A DNA stretch of 64,000 nt from Vibrio maritimus (GTDB taxonomy: Bacteria > Pseudomonadota > Gammaproteobacteria > Enterobacterales > Vibrionaceae). Position 1 is the first letter of the stretch. Each line of letters begins with the position of its first letter. Below are positions 50,675-60,287 of this stretch, one piece after another. Location: NCBI RefSeq assembly GCF_021441885.1, contig NZ_CP090439.1:1674001-1738000 (forward strand). Direction: 5' to 3'. The position numbers and the translations under genes are program-made. A model generated the notes under the pieces. That model saw only the letters and a program-made list of their open reading frames with translations. It ran no database searches and had not been told where the DNA came from.

Positions 50675-51727
50675 ATGCCACCACCATATACGATTAAGGG
50701 TCACATATCTCAAACAACGTTTTGGGACAACGATCATCCACGTGAACAAATTGAAGAGTTGGTAGAGCAAGCAAAGCTTGCTGATCCAAAGCTACATGAA
50801 TTCATGCGCCACCTATCCAACACAGTCAAGAATGAAAGTGGCAAGCCAATAAGATATGAACGAGGTCCACTTAAAACTCGAGAACGTATTGCTGCTAAAT
50901 GCGGTATTACCAATTGGGATGACCCAAAAACAGATAAACCAGGCGGCAAAATTCCGCTCCAAGTAAAGGATATTTCCCGAGCGACGATTGTATTTAGCAC
51001 TATCGCACAAATGAATGCTTTTAGAGACTTCATATCCATGACTCCGGAGTTTGAGGCAATCAAAGATTTGCATGGAAAAGCAGTAAAGGATCTATGGGGC
51101 ATGGGTATCCAAGATCAGTATAAAGACGTAAAGTTTTTCCTTCAGGTAGAGATTGATTTTTCCACCACGGTTGATGGTAAGCCGACCGGCAAACGAAAGA
51201 TTCCTCATATTGTTGAGCTACAGCTTAATGTCGGACAGATGGCATGGGGTAAAGCTTATGGTCATGCGTTCTATAACCTGTCGCGCCTGGCACGATTGGA
51301 TGGTGAAGAAAAGTTTGTGTGGAATAATCCAAAGTGTGTCATTACTGTGCCTGCAAATATTAGTGGTAAATGTGCTAACAAGCTTCGTACCGCTATCACT
51401 CACTGTCGCAGCCTTGCAGAAGGCGACAAAACAGTACTCCTAGCAACCAATATCCTATCTAAGTTGCTATCTAACAAGTTTAAACTTCCATCTTCCAAAG
51501 AATGTGAAAGTTTGCCTTCAGCAAAGCATTACGACTACAAAAACCGCAAGCAACCCCTTGTCATTAGATGTGGCAAATACAATTGGAAAAAAGCAGAGAG
51601 TCAAGATAGTAATCAAGCGCAAGCGTGGGCTATCGCTTACTTAGCCGCTTTCGTTTGGTCCAATTTCACTAAATCACAGCACAAGCCCGGTATCACGGGT
51701 ACTGCCGCGAGCTTCCACGAGAAATAG
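50675..51727 (+). CDS. Candidate T6SS effector with RelA/SpoT-type nucleotidyltransferase domain
   Basis: 350 aa, no signal peptide or membrane segment. The middle (about 60-205) has the order of motifs of RelA/SpoT synthetase domains: RGPLKTRERIAAK (65-75; basic substrate-binding segment), KDISRATIVF (98-107; Asp99 in the place of the catalytic Asp of D-I-x-G-x-R), YKDVKFFLQVEI (149-160; strand in place of GYQSLHT), VELQLNVGQMAWGKAYGHAFY (Glu181 in the place of E-I-Q-I-R, then a helix like that before AxHW). The C-terminal 145 residues are unrecognised. Encoded between PAAR and tssA in the same operon, the typical place for effectors. Similar logic to Tas1, a T6SS (p)ppApp synthetase. No separate immunity gene is adjacent. 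Function is inferred, not shown. Confidence 0.55.
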   Translation: MPPPYTIKGHISQTTFWDNDHPREQIEELVEQAKLADPKLHEFMRHLSNTVKNESGKPIRYERGPLKTRERIAAKCGITNWDDPKTDKPGGKIPLQVKDISRATIVFSTIAQMNAFRDFISMTPEFEAIKDLHGKAVKDLWGMGIQDQYKDVKFFLQVEIDFSTTVDGKPTGKRKIPHIVELQLNVGQMAWGKAYGHAFYNLSRLARLDGEEKFVWNNPKCVITVPANISGKCANKLRTAITHCRSLAEGDKTVLLATNILSKLLSNKFKLPSSKECESLPSAKHYDYKNRKQPLVIRCGKYNWKKAESQDSNQAQAWAIAYLAAFVWSNFTKSQHKPGITGTAASFHEK

Positions 51728-51740
51728 GAGTAGTTAGTCG

Positions 51741-53051
51741 ATGTTTGATGATTTATTGGCCCCAATTTCTGATGAATCCCCAAGTGGTGAATATCTCAAA
51801 GATAACCGCTCTTTATTCCGCGGTTATCGCAATGAGTTCAACATGGCCCAGTCGTCGTTTAGGCAGCTCGTTGAAGTTCCAGATGCACTTGAGGATGCAG
51901 AACTCGTTGATGCCAATACGACAAACTGGAACAAGCTTTCTGAATCCTGCCATCTGTGCTTGGCGACTAAATCTAAAGACCTCGAGATTTTCTCTTGGTT
52001 TACCGTTGCTCAGCTTTTTACACCGCAGCCTTTTAACAATCTAAATAGTGCCTTGATGTCGATGGAAGCTGTTGTAGACAGTTTTTGGTCGAGTCTGCAC
52101 CCAATGCTACCGGAAAAAAAGCGCAAAGGGGACACAGAGCAAGAGCAAGCTGTTGAAATTATTGAACATCGAATAAAACCTTTATTGCAACTTGTTGGTG
52201 ACACAGCCGAGAGTGGCTTGCTCTACATGCCATTGCAAATGCTGCCTTTGGTAGGCGAAATCGACTTTGGCCGTTTTTACAAGGCGGAAAAAGACGGAAG
52301 TTTGTCTAATCTTAAAGATGAGGCAGTGATTGCATATGGACATGAAAAAGCTGAAGTAGAAGAACGAATTAGATCATTGGGAGGTTCACTCGATGCTCTG
52401 ATTCGTCTTGAAACCTTGCTCACCGAAAAGTGTCGCGAGGCCGGTGCAACAGCAATTAGCTTCAAGTTTGTAAAAGACGCAATAGAGAGACTTATTTCAT
52501 CGTTGAGATATTTAGTGGGTGAGCAGTTTGCACATTGGCCTTTGGACCCTGAACCCGTTTTGGAAACGGTTCAAGTGATACCAGAGAGCTCATCTGAACA
52601 AATTGATTCGGGCGTTCAACCTGATACGAATGAACCTATACAGGTTGCGACTGACGTAGCCCAGGCGCCATTGAATGTCGTGTCATTGCCCACAGCCGGT
52701 GTAGCGACGAGAGAACAAGCATTAGCGAATTTACAGTCAATAGCAGACTACTTTTTAGAACATGAGCCACATAGCCCGATTTACTTACTGTTAAAGCGGG
52801 CAATACGTTGGGGAGGGATGTCATTACCAGAATTACTCGAAGAGTTGGTCGGCGACAATAGTGCCGTACATCAGCGAATCGAACATTTGGCTGGACTGGA
52901 AAGTGCAGAGCACAAAGCAACGCATAGTGTACCTGCTAGTGCTCAAGCGATAACGCCTATTGAACCAGTTCAGGAAGAAGTGAAACCAAAGGAAACAACC
53001 ACTACCAGTGAAAGCAACACCGATTCAGGGCTTTCGAACATCGAGTGGTAA
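51741..53051 (+). CDS. tssA: T6SS baseplate/cap protein TssA (ImpA N-terminal domain)
   Basis: 436 aa. Starts MFDDLLAPISDESPSGEYL, the ImpA-type N-terminus, followed by helical domain with WSSLHPMLPE and LRYLVGEQF, then an acidic linker and a C-terminal VASA-like part (DYFLEHEPHSPIYLLLKRAIRW). Primes and later caps the tail sheath. Preceded by a 13-base gap from the candidate effector gene and GGAGTAGTTAGTCG before ATG. Confidence 0.93.
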   Translation: MFDDLLAPISDESPSGEYLKDNRSLFRGYRNEFNMAQSSFRQLVEVPDALEDAELVDANTTNWNKLSESCHLCLATKSKDLEIFSWFTVAQLFTPQPFNNLNSALMSMEAVVDSFWSSLHPMLPEKKRKGDTEQEQAVEIIEHRIKPLLQLVGDTAESGLLYMPLQMLPLVGEIDFGRFYKAEKDGSLSNLKDEAVIAYGHEKAEVEERIRSLGGSLDALIRLETLLTEKCREAGATAISFKFVKDAIERLISSLRYLVGEQFAHWPLDPEPVLETVQVIPESSSEQIDSGVQPDTNEPIQVATDVAQAPLNVVSLPTAGVATREQALANLQSIADYFLEHEPHSPIYLLLKRAIRWGGMSLPELLEELVGDNSAVHQRIEHLAGLESAEHKATHSVPASAQAITPIEPVQEEVKPKETTTTSESNTDSGLSNIEW

Positions 53052-53099
53052 TCGTTACTCACAGTCATAAATGACTATTTATACAAAAAGGGAACAATC

Positions 53100-53624
53100 A
53101 TGGCTTCTATTTTTATGCGAATTGATGGATTAACAAGCATTAAAGGTGCAGCGACAATCGGTGATATCGGTGGCAAGAAAGGCTTCTTTGCTGTCGATAA
53201 TATGTCATGGGGTGCTAACCGTGGTGTTAGTGTTGACGTAGGTAATGCGAACAATGCAGACAAAGGGATGGTATCGCTTGATGCACTAAACATTAGCCGA
53301 ACTTCAGATGGTGCATCGCCTCATCTAACAACCTTTCTATTCGCACCGGGTGCAGAAGGTAAGACAGTGGAAATTCTACTGACTAAACCATCTCGTGACG
53401 GTGCAGGTGCAGATCCATACCTAGTCATTACTATGGAGAAGGCGCGTATCGCGAGCTACAACATTTCTGGCTCAGACGGTCAACTACCAACCGAAGACTT
53501 TTCACTCACATACACGACGCTAACCAAGGTTTATTACCAAGAAGGTGACGGCGGTAAGATCGAGAAAGGCGACACCGTTAAGTTTGACTGCACGACCGGC
53601 AAGCTAGAGTCGAAAGCAGCTTAA
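53100..53624 (+). CDS. hcp: T6SS inner tube protein Hcp
   Basis: 174 aa. MASIFMRIDGLTSIKGAATIGD, SVDALNI-type strand, DPYLVITMEKARIASYNISG, FSLTYTTLTKVYYQ: the standard Hcp fold that stacks as hexamer rings. A 48-base gap before it with AAAAGGGAACAATC upstream suggests separate or strengthened translation initiation. Confidence 0.96.
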   Translation: MASIFMRIDGLTSIKGAATIGDIGGKKGFFAVDNMSWGANRGVSVDVGNANNADKGMVSLDALNISRTSDGASPHLTTFLFAPGAEGKTVEILLTKPSRDGAGADPYLVITMEKARIASYNISGSDGQLPTEDFSLTYTTLTKVYYQEGDGGKIEKGDTVKFDCTTGKLESKAA

Positions 53625-53647
53625 TCTGATTAACAGGGAGAAGTAAC

Positions 53648-54151
53648 GTGGCTTTGAATTCACAACACAAACGTGTAAGTAAAAACCGGGTAAGTATTAC
53701 CTATGATGTTGAGACAAATGGCGCTGTTGAAACGAAAGAGTTGCCTTTTGTAGTGGGTGTTATTGGTGATTTTTCTGCACACAAGGAAGATCGCGAAGAC
53801 CTAGAAGAGAGAACGTTTTATCAAATCGACAAAGATAACTTTGATACGGTTTTGAAACGTGTTGGACCAGAGTTGAAGTTAAAAGTCGACAACACTCTGC
53901 AAGACGATGATAGCCAGTTTGAAGCCGCGTTATCTTTCTCTTCTATGAAAGATTTCGAACCTGATGCTCTAGTTGAGCAAATAGAACCACTCAAAAAACT
54001 TGCTGAGACCCGCCAACAGCTTAAAACCTTGCTGTCAAAAGCGGATCGTTCTCGTGATTTAGAAAAGCTGCTCAAAGAAGTTCTGCAAAGTGCAGATCAA
54101 ATTAACGCGCTTTCTAGTGAGTTGGGCATCGAAAGCAAAGGAGATGAGTGA
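53648..54151 (+). CDS. tssB: T6SS sheath small subunit TssB
   Basis: 167 aa. NRVSITYDVETNGAVETKELPFVVGVIGDFSAH and ERTFYQIDKDNFDTVL are typical, with C-terminal helix LEKLLKEVLQS. Forms the contractile sheath with TssC, which starts at once after it (overlap at GATGAGTGATG). GTG start with GGGAGAAGTAAC upstream. Confidence 0.95.
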   Translation: MALNSQHKRVSKNRVSITYDVETNGAVETKELPFVVGVIGDFSAHKEDREDLEERTFYQIDKDNFDTVLKRVGPELKLKVDNTLQDDDSQFEAALSFSSMKDFEPDALVEQIEPLKKLAETRQQLKTLLSKADRSRDLEKLLKEVLQSADQINALSSELGIESKGDE

Positions 54152-55629
54152 TGAGTTCTGAATTAGAAAGCCAAGCAGGTGCGGGCGCAGAAGCAGAGGC
54201 GGGCAGTGTTCTAGACAGAGCGATTGCTGCTACGACGCAAACACCGGCAGACACAACGAAAGAGTTGTTTTCTGTACTGGCTGAGCAAGCGCTCAGTGGT
54301 ACGGTAACTTGGGACAAAAATGTCTCAAAGACTATCGAAAACGCAATAGCACAAATCGACAAGCAAATGTCTAAGCAGCTTTCAAAGGTAATGCAGGATG
54401 ATGAGTTCCAGCGTTTAGAAGGCTCTTGGCGTGGTCTGAATAAGCTGGTTCGCGAAAGTGAAACTGGCCAATCTCTTAAGATCAAGCTTGTTGATTTCAC
54501 AAAAGATGAGCTAATTGAACAGTTTGAGGACGCACCAGCGGTTGACCGCAGTCCACTGTTTGATGCCTTGTATCAAAAAGAGTTTGGTACTGCGGGTGGT
54601 GAACCATATGGTGCACTCATCGGTGATTACTCTTTCTCACACAAAGATGAAGATGTAGCACTGCTACGTTATATGGGTGAAACCGCCGCAGCGAGCCACG
54701 CTCCATTCGTTGCAGCAGCAAATCCAGAAATGTTTGAGTTCAACTCTTTTGAAACTTTCGACGAGGGTAAGCCTGTAGCGGCTGGCTTTGATTCACCAGC
54801 GTATGCGTCTTGGAACGCGTTCCGTGAGAGTGACGATGCCCGCTATGTAGTGCTAACACTACCTCAAACATTGGCTCGTCTGCCATACGGCGAAAAAGGT
54901 TTGTCGACTGACGCATTTGAGTTTGAAGAACTTAATACTGACGCAGAGGGTAATCCGAAACCAGCAAACAACTCTGAGTTGGTTTGGTCTAACGCTGCGT
55001 TCGATTTTGGTCTAAAAATGACTCAAGCGCACACGGCGTTTGGATGGTGTACTGCAGTTCGTGGTTTAGATAACGGTGGTAAAGTAGAAAACCTACCAAA
55101 CCTAACGTTCAAATCAGAAGCTGGCGACATTCAGCAGCAGTGTCCGATTGAAGTTAACTTGACTGATGAACGCGAAAAAGAGCTGAGCGACCTTGGTTTC
55201 CTACCTTTGGTTCACTACAAAAACACCAACTATGGTGTGTTTATTGGTAGCCAAACAACACAAAAACCAAAGACGTATACAGACCCTGACGCGACAAGTA
55301 ACGCAGCAATTTCTGCTCGTATTCCTTACATCATGGCGAGTAGCCGAATTGCACATTACCTCAAAGTAATGGGGCGTGACATGCTTGGCTCTAACCTTGA
55401 AGCAACGGATGTTCAGAAACAACTGCAAACCTGGATTGACCAATACACCAACTCAGGTGCCGTTGGTAATGCAGAGCGTTCTAAAACACCACTTTGTGAG
55501 TCTCAGATTTCAGTTGTAGAACAACCAGGTAAGCCAGGTGCATATTCAGCAGTGGCGCACCTAAGACCTTGGCTACAACTAGAAGAACTGACGACTTCAG
55601 TTCGTATGGTAACGAAAATCCCAGGTTAA
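54151..55629 (+). CDS. tssC: T6SS sheath large subunit TssC
   Basis: 492 aa from ATG 54151 (AAGGAGATGAGTG upstream; a GTG three bases earlier is possible). Contains IDKQMSKQLSKVMQDDEFQRLEGSWRGL, GGEPYGALIGDYSFSH, RLPYGEK, WCTAVRGLDNGG and the C-terminal SARIPYIMASSRIAHYLKVMGRD. Complete sheath protein. Confidence 0.96.
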   Translation: MSSELESQAGAGAEAEAGSVLDRAIAATTQTPADTTKELFSVLAEQALSGTVTWDKNVSKTIENAIAQIDKQMSKQLSKVMQDDEFQRLEGSWRGLNKLVRESETGQSLKIKLVDFTKDELIEQFEDAPAVDRSPLFDALYQKEFGTAGGEPYGALIGDYSFSHKDEDVALLRYMGETAAASHAPFVAAANPEMFEFNSFETFDEGKPVAAGFDSPAYASWNAFRESDDARYVVLTLPQTLARLPYGEKGLSTDAFEFEELNTDAEGNPKPANNSELVWSNAAFDFGLKMTQAHTAFGWCTAVRGLDNGGKVENLPNLTFKSEAGDIQQQCPIEVNLTDEREKELSDLGFLPLVHYKNTNYGVFIGSQTTQKPKTYTDPDATSNAAISARIPYIMASSRIAHYLKVMGRDMLGSNLEATDVQKQLQTWIDQYTNSGAVGNAERSKTPLCESQISVVEQPGKPGAYSAVAHLRPWLQLEELTTSVRMVTKIPG

Positions 55630-55662
55630 AACCTGGTATGTAATGACTAAGTGGGATGATGG

Positions 55663-57087
55663 ATGTTTGACCCGAAACTGCAAACGGAATTTTGCGAATT
55701 GAATAGTAATGATGCTTCTTTCTTGAAAGACGCATTATTACTACTCGCTCAATTAGATGAAGACTTGCTTAAGGGAAGTGACCTTTTCTTTGCAGGTGTG
55801 ACTCGTTTGATCGCAGAAATCGATAGACGAATGTCGAAGCAGGTATCGAACATCATCCATCACCCTAATTTTAGTCAACTAGAAGCGAGCTGGAGAGGCG
55901 TCGAAACACTGGCGTTTCTCCCTGTTAATTATCAGAAAGTTCGTATAAAGCTTCTCGATGTTTCTTGGAACGAACTTTCTCATGAGCTTAACACAGCAGT
56001 TTCACTTAAGCGCACTGCGCTTTATAACTTAATCGCTAACCGAGAGCTGAATACTTCAGGTGGTCAGCCATTTGGTATGGTGGTTGTTGACCATGACATC
56101 TCAATGAATGTCGACTCTGACTTTGATGACATATACACGCTAGAACTGCTCGCTAGTTTGGGCCAACTTTGTTTATGTCCGTTTGTTTTATCTCCTGAGG
56201 ATACATTTTTCGGTGAGCCTGGCGCTGATTGGTTGTCGGACATTCAACGAGTTGAGAAGATTCTTCAAGGGCCCGACTATATTGCTTGGCAAAGGCTTCG
56301 TAGCTTAACGCAGTCCCGTTTTCTTGGTGTGGCAATGCCTAAAATACGCTTACGGAATGCGTATAGTAGCCAGTCATCAACCTCATTTTTGTTTAGCGAA
56401 ACATACCAGCCGAGAGCGGGCCTTTGGGGTAGTGCTGCTGTACTTTTCGCGTCGACAGCGTTACGGGAGTTTAACCGAATCAACTGGTTCGGTTTTATGA
56501 AATCACGGTGGCAGGACAAGCTAATGGGCGCATTAGTCAACGTACCAATTAATGGCCAAGGCACGTTAGCAACTTACCAACCTGCATCGGAAATGAGCCT
56601 GTATACCGAGATGGGCAATTTTTACACTGAGCAGGGCTTTATTCCATTATGTCGCAGTACTACGACGGAAAAGTATTTCTTCAGAGGCAACCGTTCTATT
56701 TGGGATAAGGCTAAAGATGACTCGGAACTTGTTGCGGGTCAGATCCAAACCACGCTCATGATTTGTCGTATTGCTCATTTTCTTAAAGTACAGATCAGAG
56801 GGATGATCGGTAATTTCCAAAGTGCAGAAGAGTGTGAGCTCTACTTAAATGATTGGCTGCAAAAGTATACGAGTAATCTGTTCAATGCTGATGAAGCAAC
56901 AATGGCTAAGTATCCACTGAGTAAAAGCCGTGTTGAAGTTAAAGAAGTTCAAGGTGAGAGCGACCGTTACGTTTGTAATGTTCTTATTCAACCACAGTAC
57001 CAGTTTGATAACGTGTGTGGCGAAGTCCTTCTTTCGACAGACCTTGGTACTGAAGATGCCTTGTTCACTTCGAGGGCTCGCGCATGA
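55663..57087 (+). CDS. Second TssC-like sheath protein
   Basis: 474 aa. Same fold as TssC: IDRRMSKQVSNIIHHPNFSQLEASWRGVE, GGQPFGMVVVDHDIS, and near the end QTTLMICRIAHFLKVQIRGMIG. It differs strongly from the 54151 product and lacks the RLPYGEK segment (here ALPKIRLRN-like). Tandem TssC-type genes occur in some Vibrio T6SS clusters. Possibly a baseplate-proximal or starter sheath subunit; role is inference. Overlaps tssE by 4 bases. Confidence 0.85.
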   Translation: MFDPKLQTEFCELNSNDASFLKDALLLLAQLDEDLLKGSDLFFAGVTRLIAEIDRRMSKQVSNIIHHPNFSQLEASWRGVETLAFLPVNYQKVRIKLLDVSWNELSHELNTAVSLKRTALYNLIANRELNTSGGQPFGMVVVDHDISMNVDSDFDDIYTLELLASLGQLCLCPFVLSPEDTFFGEPGADWLSDIQRVEKILQGPDYIAWQRLRSLTQSRFLGVAMPKIRLRNAYSSQSSTSFLFSETYQPRAGLWGSAAVLFASTALREFNRINWFGFMKSRWQDKLMGALVNVPINGQGTLATYQPASEMSLYTEMGNFYTEQGFIPLCRSTTTEKYFFRGNRSIWDKAKDDSELVAGQIQTTLMICRIAHFLKVQIRGMIGNFQSAEECELYLNDWLQKYTSNLFNADEATMAKYPLSKSRVEVKEVQGESDRYVCNVLIQPQYQFDNVCGEVLLSTDLGTEDALFTSRARA

Positions 57088-57542
57088 TGTTTTGGAAAAC
57101 GTTTGTGAAGCAAACCGGATCGAACCGCACTGCTTCCGGAAACATCAATAGCGAGAAGAGTGGCGATGATCTACTTGATGCAATTCATTATCAACTGACA
57201 ACACTGTTGAACTCAGAGGCGCCAATGAGATTGGTGTCTAACTCGTTTCCAGAAGTACAGCGCTCTCTGTATTGCTTTGGCCTCGACAACTCGCAGAGTT
57301 TAAGTAGTCAAATCGATCACGATCAATTTTCCCGCGCCCTCGAGCGTATGATTAAGGCGTTTGAGCCTAGGTTGTCAGAAGTCAGTGTGTTCGTACAAGA
57401 AAGTGACCAATCAAAAAACGCAGTTTGTTTTTCGATAATGGCAAAAATTGAAACCGCAAAAGGCGAGCATGTCTTTTTGTTTGATTCAAATATAAGCCTG
57501 TCAAACCAGTCTGCGACGATGGAGGGACAGGAAATTGTCTGA
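57084..57542 (+). CDS. tssE: T6SS baseplate protein TssE (gp25-like)
   Basis: 152 aa. LDAIHYQLTTLLNSE, FPEVQRSLYCFGLDN, AFEPRLSEVSVFV: the gp25 fold of the baseplate wedge, which binds the sheath start. ATG overlaps the previous stop by 4 bases; its end overlaps tssF by 8 bases. Confidence 0.9.
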   Translation: MMFWKTFVKQTGSNRTASGNINSEKSGDDLLDAIHYQLTTLLNSEAPMRLVSNSFPEVQRSLYCFGLDNSQSLSSQIDHDQFSRALERMIKAFEPRLSEVSVFVQESDQSKNAVCFSIMAKIETAKGEHVFLFDSNISLSNQSATMEGQEIV

Positions 57543-59307
57543 TCAACTTCTAAGTTACTTTGAAAGAGAATTAGCAAGTATTCGCGGTGCATTGAGCGAA
57601 TATAGCCGAGATTTCCCCGATCATGCCGCGTCAATGCGCTTGAATCAAAACGATCAAGAAGATCCAAATATCAGCAGATTTATCGAAGCTGCTGCTTTGT
57701 TGAATGCAAAAACAGAGAAGCGTCTAGACGAGCAGTTTCCGGAAATATTGCAAGACCTTATCAATATAGTTTATCCAGGTTACCTTCAAGTGATCCCTAG
57801 CTATACGCCATTTCACTTGAACCTAGATACTGAAGCAGCGACGAGTAAACTCGAACTAGAGAAAGGGTCTGAGCTTGCGGTGTCTCACGATGAGGTAGAG
57901 TCGATTTTCACTTTAGTTGATGACTTGGTCGTTGAGCCATTTCATATTGCAGACATAAGCGCCACGACTGCACCGTTTAACTTTCCCACTCCTAACAACC
58001 TTAGAAGGGCTGAGTCTGCACTTCAGGTGACGCTTAAGTGCAACGACCCTGATACAACGTTTAGTCAATTGACCACCGAACACTTTGACTTCTATGTTCG
58101 CGGCTTTGAGAGTAGTTCGCGAGGCTTGATTGATCTTCTTTTGTTAAACACAGAAGCTATAACACTGTGGAACGGCAATCAGCAAGAATCAATCAATACG
58201 TCGCGCTTACGAACTCGTGTTTCTGATTCGAACTTTACCTGGCTTCCAAGCTACGATGGTCATCTTACCGGTTTCGACATATTGCGTGATTACTTCGCGT
58301 TCCCTGATAAAGCTGCCTATATGAGAGTTGACGATCTTGGCGATCAGTTGAGAGCGTTTAATAGTAGTGAAGTTACGTTGACTCTTTTTATCCAGCATTT
58401 GCCAGTAGAGTACCTAAGTTTATTCAGTCCTGAGGTTATACAGCTTAATACTGTACCTGCACTCAATCTATTTCGACGTCGTGGCGAGCCGCTTCGATAT
58501 GACTTCTCCAAGCTTTCTATGCCAGTCATTGCGGATGCCCAGCAACAGGACCACTATACTGTCGTCTCTGTGGAGTCAGTTAATGAAGTACTTTCTACTG
58601 GAGAAGTACCTTTAACACCAATATACGAAAGCGGTTATTGGTCCGATAGTGATGCTCCGCAATGGCAGAGCAGTCAGTATTGGGATCATAAAGGGCGCAG
58701 GCGCATGAACCTCTCAGTTAGCTATGCTCAGATGCCAATGGATCAAGAGTCCGTTGTCCTCTCTACTCAGTTAATGGTGTGCAATGGGCGTACACCCTGT
58801 TTAATCCCAACAGGGACATGGGCTGAATGTTTGGCAGCGGTCGACTTACCTGGCGAGCTTGAGGTTGTTAAAACCCCCACGGCACCGCAATACCCTTCAT
58901 TGGATAATCAATTAACTTGGCGATTTCTTGCGATTCTCAATGCGAACTTCGCGACCTTGGTTCAGACAGATGATCCAACGCTGGCACTACAGGATGTTCT
59001 TAGACTCAGTTGTAATACCATTCAATGTACTCAGGCATTTGCCATTAAAACCGTCTCATACAAACATCTGATTGCTCCTATTACCATCGATGGACAAAGT
59101 ATTTTTGCTTCTGGTACCGAAATAAAAGTCATGGTGGACGATGAAATATTAAGCACGGATTTTTCTGTGTTTGCAGAGATTCTGAACGCTTTGTTCTCAC
59201 AATATTGTAGTTTCGATAGGTTTATTCAGGTCTCTGTAGAACGATTTGGTAGTGACAAAGCTGGCGTACAGTTTCCAAAAACACACGGAAGTCAGTTATG
59301 TCTGTGA
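57535..59307 (+). CDS. tssF: T6SS baseplate protein TssF
   Basis: 590 aa from a TTG start preceded by GGAGGGACAGGAAA. Typical opening SDQLLSYFERELASIRG, then EFA-like region KTEKRLDEQFPEILQDLINIVYPGYLQVIPS, FSLFSPEV, and the C-terminal IDGQSIFASGTEIKV. Complete length for TssF. Confidence 0.93.
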   Translation: MSDQLLSYFERELASIRGALSEYSRDFPDHAASMRLNQNDQEDPNISRFIEAAALLNAKTEKRLDEQFPEILQDLINIVYPGYLQVIPSYTPFHLNLDTEAATSKLELEKGSELAVSHDEVESIFTLVDDLVVEPFHIADISATTAPFNFPTPNNLRRAESALQVTLKCNDPDTTFSQLTTEHFDFYVRGFESSSRGLIDLLLLNTEAITLWNGNQQESINTSRLRTRVSDSNFTWLPSYDGHLTGFDILRDYFAFPDKAAYMRVDDLGDQLRAFNSSEVTLTLFIQHLPVEYLSLFSPEVIQLNTVPALNLFRRRGEPLRYDFSKLSMPVIADAQQQDHYTVVSVESVNEVLSTGEVPLTPIYESGYWSDSDAPQWQSSQYWDHKGRRRMNLSVSYAQMPMDQESVVLSTQLMVCNGRTPCLIPTGTWAECLAAVDLPGELEVVKTPTAPQYPSLDNQLTWRFLAILNANFATLVQTDDPTLALQDVLRLSCNTIQCTQAFAIKTVSYKHLIAPITIDGQSIFASGTEIKVMVDDEILSTDFSVFAEILNALFSQYCSFDRFIQVSVERFGSDKAGVQFPKTHGSQLCL

Positions 59308-60287
59308 TCCAAGAAAGCGTCAAAGCCCAGCTGTTAAATCAACCTTATTCTTTTGATTTTATTCAGGTCATTAGACTTCTAAAGGCGTTGAACGTGAGTG
59401 ACAAGTTGCCCTTATCACTCACACCCGAGGTGATGCCTGAAGGTCTACCAGAGCAAGTAACCAGTATTCGCTTTGAAAGTGATAGAGTCAGAATCAAGCT
59501 TGGTTTAGAGGCGTTGTCAGGATCCAAGGGGCTTATTCCTGACTATCTATATGCTGAACTGCTCAATAGCTTGCACCAAGATGACAACGCGCTACAGAAG
59601 TTTATCGATGTGTTTAATCAACGTTACTTTGAGTTGAGAGCTCATGTAGAGATCAATCAGAGCATGTTGTTGAAACAAGAAAAAGATGCCGCAGCGAACA
59701 AGGTTTTGGGGCGTTTGACCCAACAAGCTGCATTGGCATGCATGTTTTCACTACCAGGGTCGAATCGAGAGAAAACACACCCTAGCATGCTGCGTCATGG
59801 TTTAGCGCTGGGCAACAAGAGCAGAAACTTAAATGGCCTAAAACGGCTGCTCAGTGATTACTTTTCGTTGGCTGTAACGCCTGTGGTAGCGCCTTCATCA
59901 TTCTATCGAATCAATACCAACTACCAGTCGAAGCTCGGCGAAAAGAAAGGGCAGAATCAGAGTTTAGGCCAAGGCTTTTGGCTAGGAGCCACAGGGACTC
60001 AAACGTTTAAAGCACTTGAAATTAATATCACGCCTAAAACTCGCTCTGAGTATTTAGGGCTGCTCAACAATGCTCAATTTGCACAGTCTATGAAGTCTTT
60101 GGTTCAAGCATACCTTCGTGAAAGCATAGATATCAGACTCTATATGTATGTGAAACGAGACTACATAGACGAACCACAACTGTCTAACTCTAGGCAAGGA
60201 CTCAGGTTAGGAGAAGCCAACTGCCTTGCCTCAAAAAGGCGAAAATCGGAATTTCGCAAGATACTCATTCAACAGGAGAAAGTTTGA
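59298..60287 (+). CDS. tssG: T6SS baseplate protein TssG
   Basis: 329 aa. QLLNQPYSFDFIQVIRLL, then VTSIRFESDRVRIKLGLEALSG, GLIPDYLYAELL and a C-terminal LRESIDIRLYMYVKRDY. Works in a complex with TssE, TssF and TssK. Overlaps tssF by 10 bases. Confidence 0.93.
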   Translation: MSVIQESVKAQLLNQPYSFDFIQVIRLLKALNVSDKLPLSLTPEVMPEGLPEQVTSIRFESDRVRIKLGLEALSGSKGLIPDYLYAELLNSLHQDDNALQKFIDVFNQRYFELRAHVEINQSMLLKQEKDAAANKVLGRLTQQAALACMFSLPGSNREKTHPSMLRHGLALGNKSRNLNGLKRLLSDYFSLAVTPVVAPSSFYRINTNYQSKLGEKKGQNQSLGQGFWLGATGTQTFKALEINITPKTRSEYLGLLNNAQFAQSMKSLVQAYLRESIDIRLYMYVKRDYIDEPQLSNSRQGLRLGEANCLASKRRKSEFRKILIQQEKV

